From NCBI GenBank assembly GCA_034769895.1, contig CM068371.1, positions 401,651,469 to 401,715,468 on the forward strand: 64,000 nucleotides of DNA, written 5' to 3'. The notes below the pieces were generated by a model, which saw only the letters and a list, made by a program, of their open reading frames with translations, did no database searches and was not told where the DNA came from. Made by a program: the position numbers and the translations under genes. Below, piece after piece: positions 45,835 through 58,179 of this stretch (the first letter of the stretch is position 1; the number at the start of each line of letters is the position of its first letter). Source of the DNA: Magicicada septendecula (lineage: Eukaryota; Arthropoda; Insecta; Hemiptera; Cicadidae).

Positions 45835-47361
45835 TATAACCTCTTCTCTTGAGTTATAACGTAGGGAACCAGTAATAATTGGATGTGCCAATTATACCGG
45901 CTGCCTTCGTTGTGAAGCACTGAAAATAATCACAACAAATAAACAATTTATATAGCAGGATATTTGGAAGGGGAGACTGTTGATATATGCACTCATTTTA
46001 CTTGGTACTTAGATGACATCTCTTTATTACATTTGGTGATTAAGTTCTCTATTGAAAGTTCTCAAACAATATAGTTTACTATATGATTAAATATATAAAT
46101 TACTACTTTACAAAGGGGCTTCAAAATATGATGTACATCTTATTGATTAATTCCACGGATCCGGGATTAAATATATTAAATGAATTATGGTCACCTTGCC
46201 ATGTACAATATTGAAACTCTAACCATTTGAAGAATGGTTTTTTACTAATCTTCTAAAACAACAAAACTTTTAGTTTAAACTTTACCTTTTTGCTATAACT
46301 AGCGTTATTAGATTTTATACTACATGTTACCTAAAATGTCAGGTTTCTAAAGTCTTTAATGTTATTACATTTAAACATAAGTTTTAAAGTCTTTAATATG
46401 ATAATTTAAATTGTCTTTTTGGGTTTATAATTTTGTAACTCTTAACCATGGAAGACAAGCCTCCATGTCACCTGTGTGTTTCCTGAAGTTGCTGCAGAAT
46501 TAGTTCTTCGGTCCTCCTGATGTTTCTTGAAGTTCAGTCGTTACCTTATCATACTGTGATGGTGAAGTTCTAGAAGTATGTGAAATCATTCCTGGTGTGG
46601 TACATTCATCTCCGGCGACTGTAGTTATTCATAGTAATTCTTGTAGTTAGAATACATATATAGAAAGTTTGTTTCACAGTTATACACTTCACATGATGAT
46701 AGATTAGTTGACTATCACCTTCTAGGTTGTAATACTGTATAAATTACATAGTCCGTTATTTTATAATATAGAGAGATGTCATCACCACACAAATTACTTA
46801 TTTAAATAGTCATGGTATCAACCCTTTCACATTTTTATATATATACGTAGCGAAACAACGCTTTACGCTGCTTACGGCGTGAGCGCTCCATTACAAGTCA
46901 AAGAAAATAGTTAAGGGGAGCGTAGTAATCTCAAGACAATTACTAGGCAACATAAAAGTAGTTCCGTTTTTCTAATTTTAATTAAAGGACTACGGTTGAT
47001 TAAATAATTAAATCGTGATATTCTTAGTTGCAGAAGTTATCAAAGTACGTAACAATGGTCTTAATTAATTATTTAAATAATAACAAATTTACAATAATAC
47101 TTAGTTTATTTAGGGGTCAGAAAACAAGTTACTTCTGGTCAGTTCTTGTTTATACAGGATAAATTAATAAGCTTTACCCTTTCTGTACAATTCCATTCCC
47201 TTTTAATTTTATTATTAGACTTATATTAAATATTATTATTATTAAATGATTGCCATAAGAATTAGTTTACAATGTGAGATTTTATTAAGAATTTAAAATT
47301 TCTCCGATTATATATTATCAACTTAATTAATTAACATATTTTTATTAATGAAATCGTCACA
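45835..47361 (-). repeat. 3' LTR of the LARD
   Basis: 1527-bp LTR, minus-strand ends TGTGACGATTTCATT and GAGGTTATA. It shares islands with the LTRs at 1588-15245 (CGGATCCGGG; GAAGAATGGT) but is otherwise diverged. About five differences from the 5' LTR are visible. Confidence 0.9.
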
Positions 47362-47374
47362 TACTCCGCCGCTT
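47362..47374 (-). promoter_or_regulatory. Purine-rich tract of the LARD
   Basis: AAGCGGCGGAGTA on the minus strand directly before the LTR start, one base different from the array element. Confidence 0.6.
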
Positions 47375-49049
47375 AAGCCACAGACGCCGGTATAATTTTT
47401 TTTTTATATACCGAGAGTATGTTTAGGGATTTCCGTGTGTAATTTCTCTATTATTATTATTTATTATTAGTAGTACACGGTTTGTTTTTTTCTAATTCTT
47501 TTTTAAATGATCTAGTTCTCATTTAAATGTTCGCCTTCGTGAAATTCCCTTTATCTCACTTCTTACAGTACTAACTTATAATACTAATTTCCCTAATTAC
47601 AGTAACTCGCAATATCGTGGCCCGACTGACATCAGCTTACTCTAACTCTACACGTTAGCTTTCAGCATTCATAAATGAACTCTTGGCACCTTTTTGCCTC
47701 ATCATTATCCTTTTCAGCCGGCGCCGTTGTGACTAGTTACTTTACATGTATATAATTCTATCTTGATTATATACCATAGACTTACTTCTAAAATAATCTA
47801 AAGAAGATCCCATACTCCACTCTAGATTATAGTTACTTGAGAGAAGCGGAATCTCACGATGGTAATTCTTATTATCTCTTTAACCATAACTAGACAACTT
47901 TGCGGAAGGGGAGAGCTTTACACAATTCATTGTATTTCACGCGCGGTGGTATTCATTGTTTAGGGAGGCAACGGTTTATCACAATAGGGAGAGTGTGTGG
48001 CTGCTTACTACAATTTCTTAACACGCTTTATTGTTCTCTTACTGGCCACAACTGGTTGTTGACTATTCAACTATACTTTTATTATTATTTACCTTTCTCT
48101 TATTTACTGCTACACGTTACACAAATTTAGTTTAACTTAAGATTTATTCAGCCTTTATTATTCACTTACTATTACTTTGGGGGGTTTAAAAAAAACTTAC
48201 CTAGAATTATTTCCTATCGACTTACCATAATTATTTAGCACACTTTATTTATTATTATTAATTTATTTGGCTCAGTTTACAAGTTTACTGTTTTTGGACC
48301 TGGGGTTTAATACTTTATCTAACAAGGGAGGGTTAACTAAGTCATTTATTCATTTGAACTTTAAGTCATAATATTATTTGCTCTACTATCCTATACACAA
48401 TTATCGCCTACACACTTTAGTACATGGTAAACATTTATTAACAGTTATTATTAAACATTTGCATTAGTTACGATACAACGCTATCTCTTTTTTTTTTACA
48501 CACAAATATAAAAATATAAATCAATCGTGTTCTTACTCCTTTTTCTTTTTTTTTTACAAATAAACACATAAAATGTTATGACAACCTTTATCGTTTTACT
48601 TTGAGAGAGAGAGAGAAATTTCACACATGCATGAATATGCGTACGACAAAAGATTCCCCCTTCGGTTACTAACACATGAACAGACACGCTTCTTATAACA
48701 ATAGACCACACAAGGAGGGTGACTTATTTTCAACTCAACTAAACAATGACAATTTTAAACAAACGGCAGCAGGAAACTACCCGTCCGAGATTGTCGAGAA
48801 TGTGACACGTTTATGAATGGGACTCTTAACAAGTACCGACATGGTTTGTTTACATGGGATTATATGCTAATATTACGTTACACATATTATATTTACTAAT
48901 AAAGTTATTTATACTATATTACTATAATATTAATTATTATTTTTATCTTATTTCAAACTCTGACACATATTGAAATACATGAGTGTATAGATCAACAGCT
49001 TTTGTGCGTGGGATATCGGGACGCAATTACTTCTTTCTTTTCTCTTACG

Positions 49050-49107
49050 CAAAATAGCAAATTAGCAAAATAAGCAAATAGCAGCAGAATAGCAAAATTA
49101 GCAGCAG
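49050..49107 (-). repeat. AGCA-rich iterated leader of the LARD
   Basis: On the plus strand, short iterations of TAGCAAAA and AGCAGCAG run up to the primer-binding motif. They look like degenerate copies of its first bases. Confidence 0.55.
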
Positions 49108-49121
49108 AGCAGAGTGGCGCA
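49108..49121 (-). promoter_or_regulatory. Primer-binding site of the LARD
   Basis: AGCAGAGTGGCGCA on the plus strand, 3 nt inside the LTR edge at 49125. This is the same 14-nt match to the 5' end of initiator tRNA-Met as in the array, although the neighbouring sequence differs. Confidence 0.75.
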
Positions 49122-49124
49122 AAT

Positions 49125-50650
49125 TATAACCTCTTCTCTTGAGTTATAACGTAGGGAACCAGTATAATTGGATGTGCCAATTATACCGGCTGCCTTCGTT
49201 GTGAAGCACTGAAAATAATCACAACAAATAAACAATTTATATAGCAGGATATTTGGAAGGGGAGACTGTTGATATATGCACTCATTTTACTTGGTACTTA
49301 GATGACATCTCTTTATTACATTTGGTGATTAAGTTCTCTATTGAAAGTTCTCAAACAATATAGTTTACTATATGATTAAATATATAAATTAATACTTTAC
49401 AAAGGGGCTTCAAAATATGATGTACATCTTATTGATTAATTCCACGGATCCGGGATTAAATATATTAAATGAATTATGGTCACCTTGCCATGTACAATAT
49501 TGAAACTCTAACAATTTGAAGAATGGTTTTTTACTAATCTTCTAAAACAACAAAACTTTTAGTTTAAACTTTACCTTTTTGCTATAACTAGCGTTATTAG
49601 ATTTTATACTACATGTTACCTAAAATGTCAGGTTTCTAAAGTCTTTAATGTTATTACATTTAAACATAAGTTTTAAAGTCTTTAATATGATAATTTAAAT
49701 TGTCTTTTTGGGTTTATAATTTTGTAACTCTTAACCATGGAAGACAAGCCTCCATGTCACCTGTGTGTTTCCTGAAGTTGCTGCAGAATTAGTTCTTCGG
49801 TCCTCCTGATGTTTCTTGAAGTTCAGTCGTTACCTTATCATACTGTGATGGTGAAGTTCTAGAAGTATGTGAAATCATTCCTGGTGTGGTACATTCATCT
49901 CCGGCGACTGTAGTTATTCTTAGTAATTCTTGTAGTTAGAATACATATATAGAAAGTTTGTTTCACAGTTATACACTTCACATGATGATAGATTAGTTGA
50001 CTATCACCTTCTAGGTTGTAATACTGTATAAATTACATAGTCCGTTATTTTATAATATAGAGAGATGTCATCACCACACAAATTACTTATTTAAATAGTC
50101 ATGGTATCAACCCTTTCACATTTTTATATATATACGTAGCGAAACAACGCTTTACGCTGCTTACGGCGTGAGCGCTCCATTACAAGTCAAAGAAAATAGT
50201 TAAGGGGAGCGTAGTAATCTCAAGACAATTACTAGGCAACATAAAAGTAGTTCCGTTTTTCTAATTTTAATTAAAGGACTACGGTTGATTAAATAATTAA
50301 ATCGTGATATTCTTAGTTGCAGAAGTTATCAAAGTACGTAACAATGGTCTTAATTAATTATTTAAACAATAACAAATTTACAATAATACTTAGTTTATTT
50401 AGGGGTCAGAAAACAAGTTACTTCTGGTCAGTTCTTGTTTATACAGGATAAATTAATAAGCTTTACCCTTTCTGTACAATTCCATTCCCTTTTAATTTTA
50501 TTATTAGACTTATATTAAATATTATTATTATTAAATGATTGCCATAAGAATTAGTTTACAATGTGAGATTTTATTAAGAATTTAAAATTTCTCCGATTAT
50601 ATATTATCAACTTAATTAATTAACATATTTTTATTAATGAAATCGTCACA
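49125..50650 (-). repeat. 5' LTR of the LARD
   Basis: 1526-bp LTR, partner of 45835-47361. Right edge TCGTCACA, then the target duplication CTTC at 50651-50654. Confidence 0.9.
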
Positions 50651-50654
50651 CTTC

Positions 50655-51295
50655 TACCTTGGCTTATTATACAGTGCGTTTTTTCTTCATTTCTGACACA
50701 ACGTGCATTTTCAACCTAGATATATATAGGCCTACTTGATAAGTATCTTTTTGTCTTCCAGTAACATTTGCCTTTTATGTTCATTTGACACTCACGTTTT
50801 AATTTTTTGGTCACATGATTAAGGTCGTGGTGGTGATTCACCTTCATAGTGTCAGCGATAAAGTCCAGTTCCCACAGATTGTAGTTCCTTGTAAGTTTTT
50901 AAATATTTATTGAACTCGCTGCATAGTGTAGAATGTTCAGAATTTGTCTTCAAGCACATCCATCATAGTCTTCAAATGAACTGCGTTAAAGCGTTTATAA
51001 TGCGCAGTGAAAGCTAATCTGATTTAAATATCTTTAAAAATCATTACGTCTGGCCAGTTTAAATTGTTGCCTACAAACCCGCGCGCACGTACGCGCTCAC
51101 AACGGTGTGATTCGTCCTTGCCAAGGCAACTAAAAATACTGTGAAACTAGGCATTATTGAAGTAGGACAGATAACGAGGCGTAGCCTACCAAACGTAATG
51201 TGTCCCCCTGCTACTTTTTTCTCATGAAGAAACACGTAAACATGTTTTTTGTTTTTTAAATTGATTTCCTGTATTTGGAACGCTTTCGGTGAAGG
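50655..51295. other. No gene seen
   Basis: AT-rich spacer with a TAGGCCTA at 50727-50734. Confidence 0.4.
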
Positions 51296-51299
51296 TCCT

Positions 51300-51600
51300 G
51301 CAAGGAGGTTGGGTCTCATAATAAACGAAAGGAAGACGATATACATGGTCACAGGACAGGAAGCTAGAGAAGGAGAGCACGTCCAGATTGCCATCTGTTT
51401 CTTCGAAAAAGTTAACAACTTTGTTTATTTAGGATGCCAAGTTAACTCCGATGGGGAAACGACAGAAGAAATAAAGCGAAGAATCACCTTAGCTAATAGG
51501 TGCTTCTTTGGTCTCAGACAGGGGGTCTGAGACCAAAGAAGCACCTATTGCCAGAGCAGAACAATTGCCAGAAACATCAAGCTGCTTCTGTATAAAACGT
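51300..51600 (+). mobile_element. LINE fragment interrupted by a palindrome
   Basis: Open stretch with ARRLGLIINERKTIYMVTG, FVYLGCQVNSDGETTEEIKR and RITLANRCFFGLRQ, the region after the RT catalytic motif in RTE-like LINEs. The frame is broken at the palindrome 51495-51549, then resumes as ARNIKLLLYKTFRLS. Endonuclease, RT core and true tail are absent. Confidence 0.8.
51495..51549. repeat. Perfect 25-bp palindromic duplication
   Basis: Arms 51495-51519 and 51525-51549 around a 5-nt AGGGG loop. The left arm is LINE coding sequence; the right arm is its inverted copy inserted into the same LINE. Confidence 0.95.
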
Positions 51601-51649
51601 TTAGGCTAAGTTGAAGAAATTAGTGAATTAGTGTTAGGCCTAATGAAAT

Positions 51650-52321
51650 AATTTTGTTCGAATTATTAAATTCATATCATATGAATGAGTTAATTGTTAT
51701 ATTTCTTACATAATATAACAGTATTTTACATAATAAACTTTTAATTTGCAAAAAATGAATTATAAAACTGGTATTAACCGGCAAGTAAAAACGACGCAAT
51801 TTGAACATTGAAATACATAAATTAAGAGATCGCCTCAAATATCAGCTTGTTCCAGTGTTGCCACGTTTAATGTAGAGCCACTTCTACTAGAGCCGGCCAT
51901 GGTCCGACCCGTCGAGTCACCGTCGGTATAGTCGTTGGTTAGTGATGTGCAGAAACATGTCAACGACTGATGCGTGACAAAAATTAGTTACCACTGATAA
52001 CAGTTGCTTTGACGCTGACTTATGCTGGTGACCGACGGAGCTATATTCGTAATTTTGGATTAATCGTCCGTGTCGTTTCTCTCATCAGAACTACAGGTAA
52101 TCGGGAGTTGACGTGTATGCAATTTTTTTATAATGCTATACACATTTTACATTTATTTTTTAGTATAATAAAATGTAAACAGTGGTAAAGTGATATAAAA
52201 CAGATATCACGGTTTTAGACGGCGTAGGACATGTTCGCAGAACGTGAAAATGAATTACATAAAGCTAATAAACCACGAAAACTTGCGTTTAGTGGAAGTC
52301 TCTGCTTGTCAATAAGAGCAG
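51650..52321. other. No gene seen
   Basis: AT-rich spacer without a supported frame. Confidence 0.4.
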
Positions 52322-53080
52322 TTGATGTCATCATCATCATCATCATCATCATCTTCTTAACGGTTTTAGTCTTTAGTTGCCTGTTCCTATTCCACAGTTC
52401 ACCTTTTCTTAGGCCTACCAACTTTTCTTCTCCCTCTAGGGTTGTAATCTTTCGCTATCTTCGGTATTCTACTTTCTTCCATTCTATCTATGTGTTGAAT
52501 CCATTTTCTTCTGTATTCTTTAATCCTTTTATTAACTGCAAAAATATCTAAATCACTTATCTCCTCATTTCTTATACGATCTCGTCTATTACACCTTTTA
52601 ACTGATCTCAGAAATTTCGTTTCTGGTGTTTGTATCTTCTGTTCATCTGTTTTCTTTATGACCCAAGTTTCAGAACCTTACAGTAGTGTAGGTATTGCCA
52701 TTGTTTTATAAAATTTTATTTGGGTTCTTTTCTACATTTATTTCCCAACGTTCTTCAAATCGTTCCACACTGTCGTGTGAAATTTGTCACTTTATTGTCT
52801 ATATCTCTATCTTGATCATAAGTAATGTCACGTCCAAGATAGTTGAAATATGTCTTACTTGTTTTATGCATGTGTTGTCTACGCATATTTTGGTCCGAAC
52901 CGGTTCATCTCCTATAAAGGCCATTACTTTTGTCTTTGATTCAGACATGTTACAGTTATACGTATTCTTTTCCTATTTTATGTAAGATGTAGGCTATATT
53001 GCTCGCTGGAGATCGTCTTCTGAAGTGGCGTATATAACTTGGTCATCTGCGAAGAGAATGGTTTTCAAGCCAGTTGATGT
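52322..53080 (-). mobile_element. LINE 3' fragment with GAT-repeat tail
   Basis: 5'-truncated RTE-like LINE. It starts at KTSTGLKTILFADDQVIYAT with an intact FADD catalytic motif, then SESKTKVMAFIGDEPV, LRSVKRCNRRDRIRNEEISD, RRKWIQHIDRMEESRIPKIA and GRRKVGRPKKRWT. It ends in a GATGATGATG microsatellite (52326-52350), the trinucleotide tail characteristic of this class. Several frameshifts. Confidence 0.88.
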
Positions 53081-53099
53081 CTTGAGGACGAATTGTTTA

Positions 53100-55968
53100 T
53101 CAGAGACGAGAGATTTTCTGGGACAGATCATAGTGCAAGACGGATCTTTTGGTCTTGGCGCACATACCGCCCAAGAGTACACGGGTCGTTGCGCCTTGTG
53201 TGCGTCATACAAGAGCAGCCGGAAAAAGTTCACCGAAAGTCTGTTCCGTTCTGTCCTGATGAATATGAAGGACGGTGAGATCGAGTGAAACATTTTCTAT
53301 ACCGTCAGTGCTTCTTCTGTTCTGTGCCAGTTTGTGCGTCACGCGTGTAAGTAGTAGTTAACATGCGCGAGTGCGTGCGGGTGTGTGAATATGCGTTGCT
53401 TTAACTTAACGCCGATTTTGTGCTTCGTTTTCAGCCCATCGCGCTACATTTAGTACGTACTAATTATAAGAGGTGTGCAGTTATTTTTAAACGCACAGAA
53501 ACGACAGCTTGTGCTGAACTCTCGAGTGTTAAAAATCTGCTTTAGTTCATAATTTATATTAAAGTGTACAACCATATTTCAAATATCAGTTGCGTTTTAG
53601 CATAATATTCGTGAGCAACTAACGATAAATTGTTTAATTTATTGTGTACAAAGTCAGTTGTAAGTGTTTAAGGTTAAACGACCGTTACTGATTTGTATGT
53701 TATTTTATTTATTGTAATTGTACGTTAATTCAGAGTAAAGCTGTTAGAATTGTATTCTAACAATTTTTGTGTAATATCGTATTTACTATTTTTTTTTTTA
53801 GGAGTCACGTGCACGTACATTGAGTTTGTTCAACTAAAAAATAAAATAGTTCAGAAATAATTAAGCCGTCCTGAAAATTGAATGATAGTTCCTACTAAAT
53901 TTTTTTGCAAAGTCTCAACTTGAAATTCCTCACTTGTGTTTTTTTTAATTAATTTAAATATTTTAACTTTGTTTCGTTCATAAAAGTGACATAGTTTTCC
54001 TGTTGTTTCTCGTCATAAACATAATTGTTTTTGAAGGTTCTCAGTTGTTAGTGATACTTATATCTCTTGTTAATTCAGTAGCCTTTCATGTTTTTATCTT
54101 GACGAAATTAAATGTATGCTTTCGTGTTGAAATTTTAAAGAAGGAAGTTTAACACGGAAAACAAAACGAAACGAAAATGAAAGGATTATGTTTATAAGAA
54201 CTGTAAATATGGAAAGTATTTTGGAAAGTATCTGTGCTTTGGCCTGTATTAGAAATCCCTTTACACGTTGAAATTTGTAATTTTGAAACACATGGACGTC
54301 AAAGTTGGATGCGTATATGGTTTGAACATGCGCGCGCACATTGTAATGAATGTATATTCTGAATGTTCGCACAGAATTGACCTGTATTTAGTTTATACAA
54401 CGTAAATAAGGAGATACACTTTATTATAATAAGAGTTAAATCTGTACTAAGAACTTTTTATTACTTATGTTTTGTTTTATTTTACGTCGTAGGTTAAAAC
54501 ACATGTCACAAGACACAAGGAAAAGAGCTTACATTAACTGGAGTCTCAAACACAGCCCCATATTGTGGTTTGTAACCCACAATTAAATATATTAGGATCG
54601 TAAATGTACTGCAGCATGCGATTGAGTAAATATAATAATAGCTAGCTTTGTGTGTTAAGATAACTTTTCTGTTTACTGTGTTAGAGTCGATTTCTTGCGA
54701 TTGATCTCAGGATCGGGTATCGATAAGCCCACGTATACGCTGTATGTCTAGATGTTTTCATTCGAAGTATCGTTTACATTAGACGAAAGTTAACTAGAAA
54801 ACAAAATTAGATAGAAAACAAAAAATTATCGCCACTTAAAAAGGTGTGTAAATTTTTTTTATTTCAGTTGATTTTGAACTTTTTTTAAAATGATGAATAG
54901 TTTAGGTGTTACTTAATTTTATTTTGGTATTAGAGTATTTGTCTTTCGAAGAAACTCTTAAAATATCGTGAGAATCGTAAACGACGAACTTTAACAAGAA
55001 TCCTCTGTGTTCTTGTAAGTGTAAAAAGTAAACAGAAATCTAATTTAGACAGTAAGATACACTTGGCAGCGTGCACTAGCGCATATACGCGTCGGTATAC
55101 GCCGCGGCCTTCGTAATGTCGGTCACGTTCGCTCTGGAGCGTTCCACCAACTTCTCTGGTATCCGTTGTAGTTTCAAGTGTTACGTACTTATTTCTTCCA
55201 CCTTCGTCTTCCGTTGTCACCTCAGTCATGTTTTGTTTGCTGCTTTTCTGCCTCTTTGTCGTTTATTCTGCCACCCACAAAGCAGAATAGATTTAGTTCG
55301 GATTTCATCCCAAATATTTTTATACGATACACTGCCTCATTCGTCATAGTCTTGTGTCCGTAGTCAGTCGTCCTGTCCCCACATTTGGCCATATTTCGCG
55401 TCCTCCTCGATTACACGTTTTTGTTTCTGATTCTGTGTTGCCTCTGGTTATCAGATGTCGAAGCTGTTGTCTTTGTTTCAGCCTCACCCAAGAAGCTGAA
55501 AAATACTTTCTCGATATGCAGATTATTTTGTATCGATACTTTGTTCCATTTGATGTGTATAGCATATTGTTGTGTATCTGTGTATACGCATAATCCGCTT
55601 GCCTACACTGTTCTATTTCTTATTGCACCATTTTGTTACATATCTCGCTTTTAGATAATTTCATGTTTGCTCACCTTCCGTTTAAGTACTGCACACACGT
55701 GGGTAAAGTTTCGTTGTGGAGACAGTGAGACACAACTATAAAATCAAAGTTTGTAAGGTTAAAATTAAAGGCACGTACATCACTTGCTTTCTGTTCTCTA
55801 CAAGTATCAGTGAGATAATTGGATGAACCGTAAGATAAACGTGGGACAGTTTATGCGTGGAATGGGTAACGTGGGACAGTTTAGATTATGATCGAGAATG
55901 CCGTTAGGAATTTATTGTTATCTGGAAAACATAAAGTTTTTCTTCACGTTTTATCTTAGCTTTGTGAG
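53100..55968. other. No gene seen
   Basis: AT-rich, no supported exon. AACGTGGGACAGTTTA occurs twice near 55839-55885. Open frames at 55116-55654 show no domain. Confidence 0.4.
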
Positions 55969-55980
55969 GTGCATTTTTAC

Positions 55981-56286
55981 TTGTCACGCTCCATTTTAGA
56001 AGACTGTCTGTTCTTGATATTTGACTTGTCACGCTCCATTTTAGAAGACTGTCTGTTCTTGATATTTGACTCCATTTTAGAAGACTGTCTGTTCTTGATA
56101 TTTGACTTGTCACGCTCCATTTTAGAAGACTGTCTGTTCTTGATATTTGACTTGTCACGCTCCATTTTAGAAGACTGTCTGTTCTTGATATTTGACTTGT
56201 CACGCTCCATTTTAGAAGACTGTCTGTTCTTGATATTTGACTTGTCACGCTCCATTTTAGAAGACTGTCTGTTCTTGATATTTGAC
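55981..56286. repeat. 45-bp minisatellite, seven units
   Basis: Units of 45 bp at 55981, 56026, 56107, 56152, 56197 and 56242, plus a 36-bp unit at 56071 that lacks the first 9 bp. No base differences seen among units. Because 45 and 9 are multiples of three and the unit has no stop in several frames, open frames run through it on both strands (plus: SRSILEDCLFLIFDL repeated). No flanking coding evidence, so treated as a minisatellite. Confidence 0.93.
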
Positions 56287-56289
56287 TTT

Positions 56290-56880
56290 AAACGTCTGTT
56301 TTTGCTCCGCTTCACCGTTTCATCGGTCTTTGAGTGTTACATAAAATAGTGAGTATTGTGAATTTACGATCAGTGCCACAATTTCGTGTTTTTCTATAGA
56401 TTACTTTGTGAATTCGAACGTCTGGAAATTTCCATTATTAGATGTACTTATTACGTCTACATGGTTTAATTAACCTTCAAAGTCAGTTAACGCATGTTAG
56501 TGTTTTTGAATTAGTTTTAATTTCAGTAAGGTTTTGTGCGGCTCCTTGTGCGTTTAAAATGGGATAATTTGCTCATTTCTATGCGTAATTTAACAAGAAT
56601 AGAATGTTTATGTGCCGTATGGCCCAGCGTCTGATGTTTTGTACAGTTGTGTCACACCTGTAGTAGTGTTCGTGTAATCTGTAGGAATCCGATATAAGCT
56701 GATAATGTCTGTGATCGTAAATAGACGTGCTGACTTGCGATTGGCCAACACAACACAGTTAGTGTCGTTTATAAAAGAAGCACCTATCCAACACATAAAA
56801 CATTGAGCAAAGTACATTATGTAGATTAGTATACTATAAGACTTTTATTTTAAAATATTAAATTGTGGTTTTAACACTAT
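56290..56880. other. No gene seen
   Basis: AT-rich spacer. Confidence 0.4.
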
Positions 56881-56884
56881 TTTG

Positions 56885-57400
56885 ACTATGACAGTGGTAA
56901 TAGCTGTCAGCAGTATGTCAGCAATTTTGAATACCTGGGCTACAGTGTGTCTTATAATGAAAGCAAAGACGTGAATTCTTCTTAAGTCAGCAAGTAAAGA
57001 AACACGCCTACAATTCTACAAGGTGATGGCCCTTCTTACACTACTTTATATATCTGAGAATTGGACTTTAACGAAAGGCCAGACCAGTCGCATCCAAGCG
57101 GCTGAAATAAGAGTTTTCAGCCACGTGGCAGGGTATACTCTCCATGATCATAGAGGAAATACAGATATACGTCAGGAACTGAATATTATGCGTATACTCG
57201 ACAGGATCGGCTGAATTGGTGGGAACATCTTTGCCGAATGGATGACTGCTGCATCTCCAAACAACTATGGAACTATAACACGAGGGGACAGAGAGGTGTG
57301 GACGTCCGAGAAAACGCTGGAGTGACCAGCTCTAATCTTTGCCTGCTTGAGACCTCCGTAGTTTAATCCTTGAAGATGATGATGCTGATGATGACAGTGG
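56885..57400 (+). mobile_element. LINE 3' fragment
   Basis: The pieces FEYLGYSVSYNESKD, VMALLTLLYISENWTL, RIQAAEIRVFSHVAGYT and LNWWEHLCRMDD form the usual order of an RTE-like tail. It ends in GAAGATGATGATGCTGATGA. Shifts and stops throughout. Confidence 0.75.
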
Positions 57401-57689
57401 TAATGACTGATTATGAAGTATGTAAGCATAGGACCGGATATGCCGACACCACGTCGGAACACATCAATCCTGGACAGCAGGTTATCTGGAATGTACTGCA
57501 GGCGGATTCGGGATTACCCAAAATATTTTACATACGACACGTCCGGCAGGTTTTGGAATTCACAAAGCTCAGATTTACCTGCTTCGGGGACAGAAATATT
57601 ATTTTATTTTGAAATTTTATGTCATTTTATTTTATTAATTTTATAACAATCAATTCTTATTCCTGAAGGGTGAAGGAAGCGTAAGGCAA

Positions 57690-58170
57690 GGAATATCCAC
57701 CATCAGTCCAAGGTCATGATATAAAGTTATGATTAGACCGGCGATAACCTATGGTAGCGAGACTTGGACTCTGAACAAGCCGCTAACATAGTCAATACCT
57801 TTGAAAGGAGAATTTTGAGGAGAATATGTGGACCAATCCAAGTCGGATATGGAGAATGCGTCACAATGAGGAACTATACAAGTTATATAAAGACAATGAT
57901 CTGGCCACCACCGTCCGACAGCATAGATTGCAATGGGCAGGACACATCATTAGGATGGAAGGCAACCGAATACCTAGGAAGGTACTGTTTAGTCAAATCG
58001 AGGGTAGAAGGCCTGTCGGAAGACCCCAACCATCGCAGGATTGACGCAGTGGCGAGGGATGCTGATACTTTATTTAAAATAAAACGATGGACATCGATCG
58101 CCAAGGACAGGGAAAAAAGGAAGCGAATGATTATGGGGCCTAAGGTTCGACTCCGAACTGTGATGCCATA
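57690..58170 (+). mobile_element. LINE 3' fragment, copy A2
   Basis: Close relative of 15489-16080. Pieces: NTFERRILRRICGP, RIWRMRHNEELYKLYKDND, LQWAGHIIRMEGNRIPRKVL and EGRRPVGRP. Ends ATGCCATAGAAGAAGAAG. It keeps about 20 bp near 58115-58135 that copy A1 has lost. Confidence 0.85.
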
Positions 58171-58179
58171 GAAGAAGAA

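Larger units (their letters stand above)
45835..50650 (-). mobile_element. LARD-type non-autonomous LTR element, 4816 bp
   Basis: Two nearly identical LTRs (45835-47361, 49125-50650) flank 1.76 kb of non-coding internal DNA, and CTTC duplications flank the whole. The internal part matches the 3' non-coding region of the Gypsy-like array (47375-48230), then jumps to its leader (48235-49107), so gag and protease are gone. It carries the same purine tract and the same initiator tRNA-Met 5'-end match. It must have been mobilised by proteins from a relative. LTR similarity implies a recent insertion. Confidence 0.9.

Noticed and set aside
48195-48215. Splice-donor-like AGGTAAGT on the minus strand of the LARD
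   Set aside because: The homologous position in the array reads AGGTGCGT, so it is not conserved, and there is no exon to join.
53025-53293. Plus-strand frames opposite the LINE RT
   Set aside because: Shadow of the minus-strand LINE sequence carrying the FADD motif.
55904-56349. Three overlapping protein-coding frames over the minisatellite
   Set aside because: They are a by-product of a unit length divisible by three; no start context or flanking coding sequence supports any of them.
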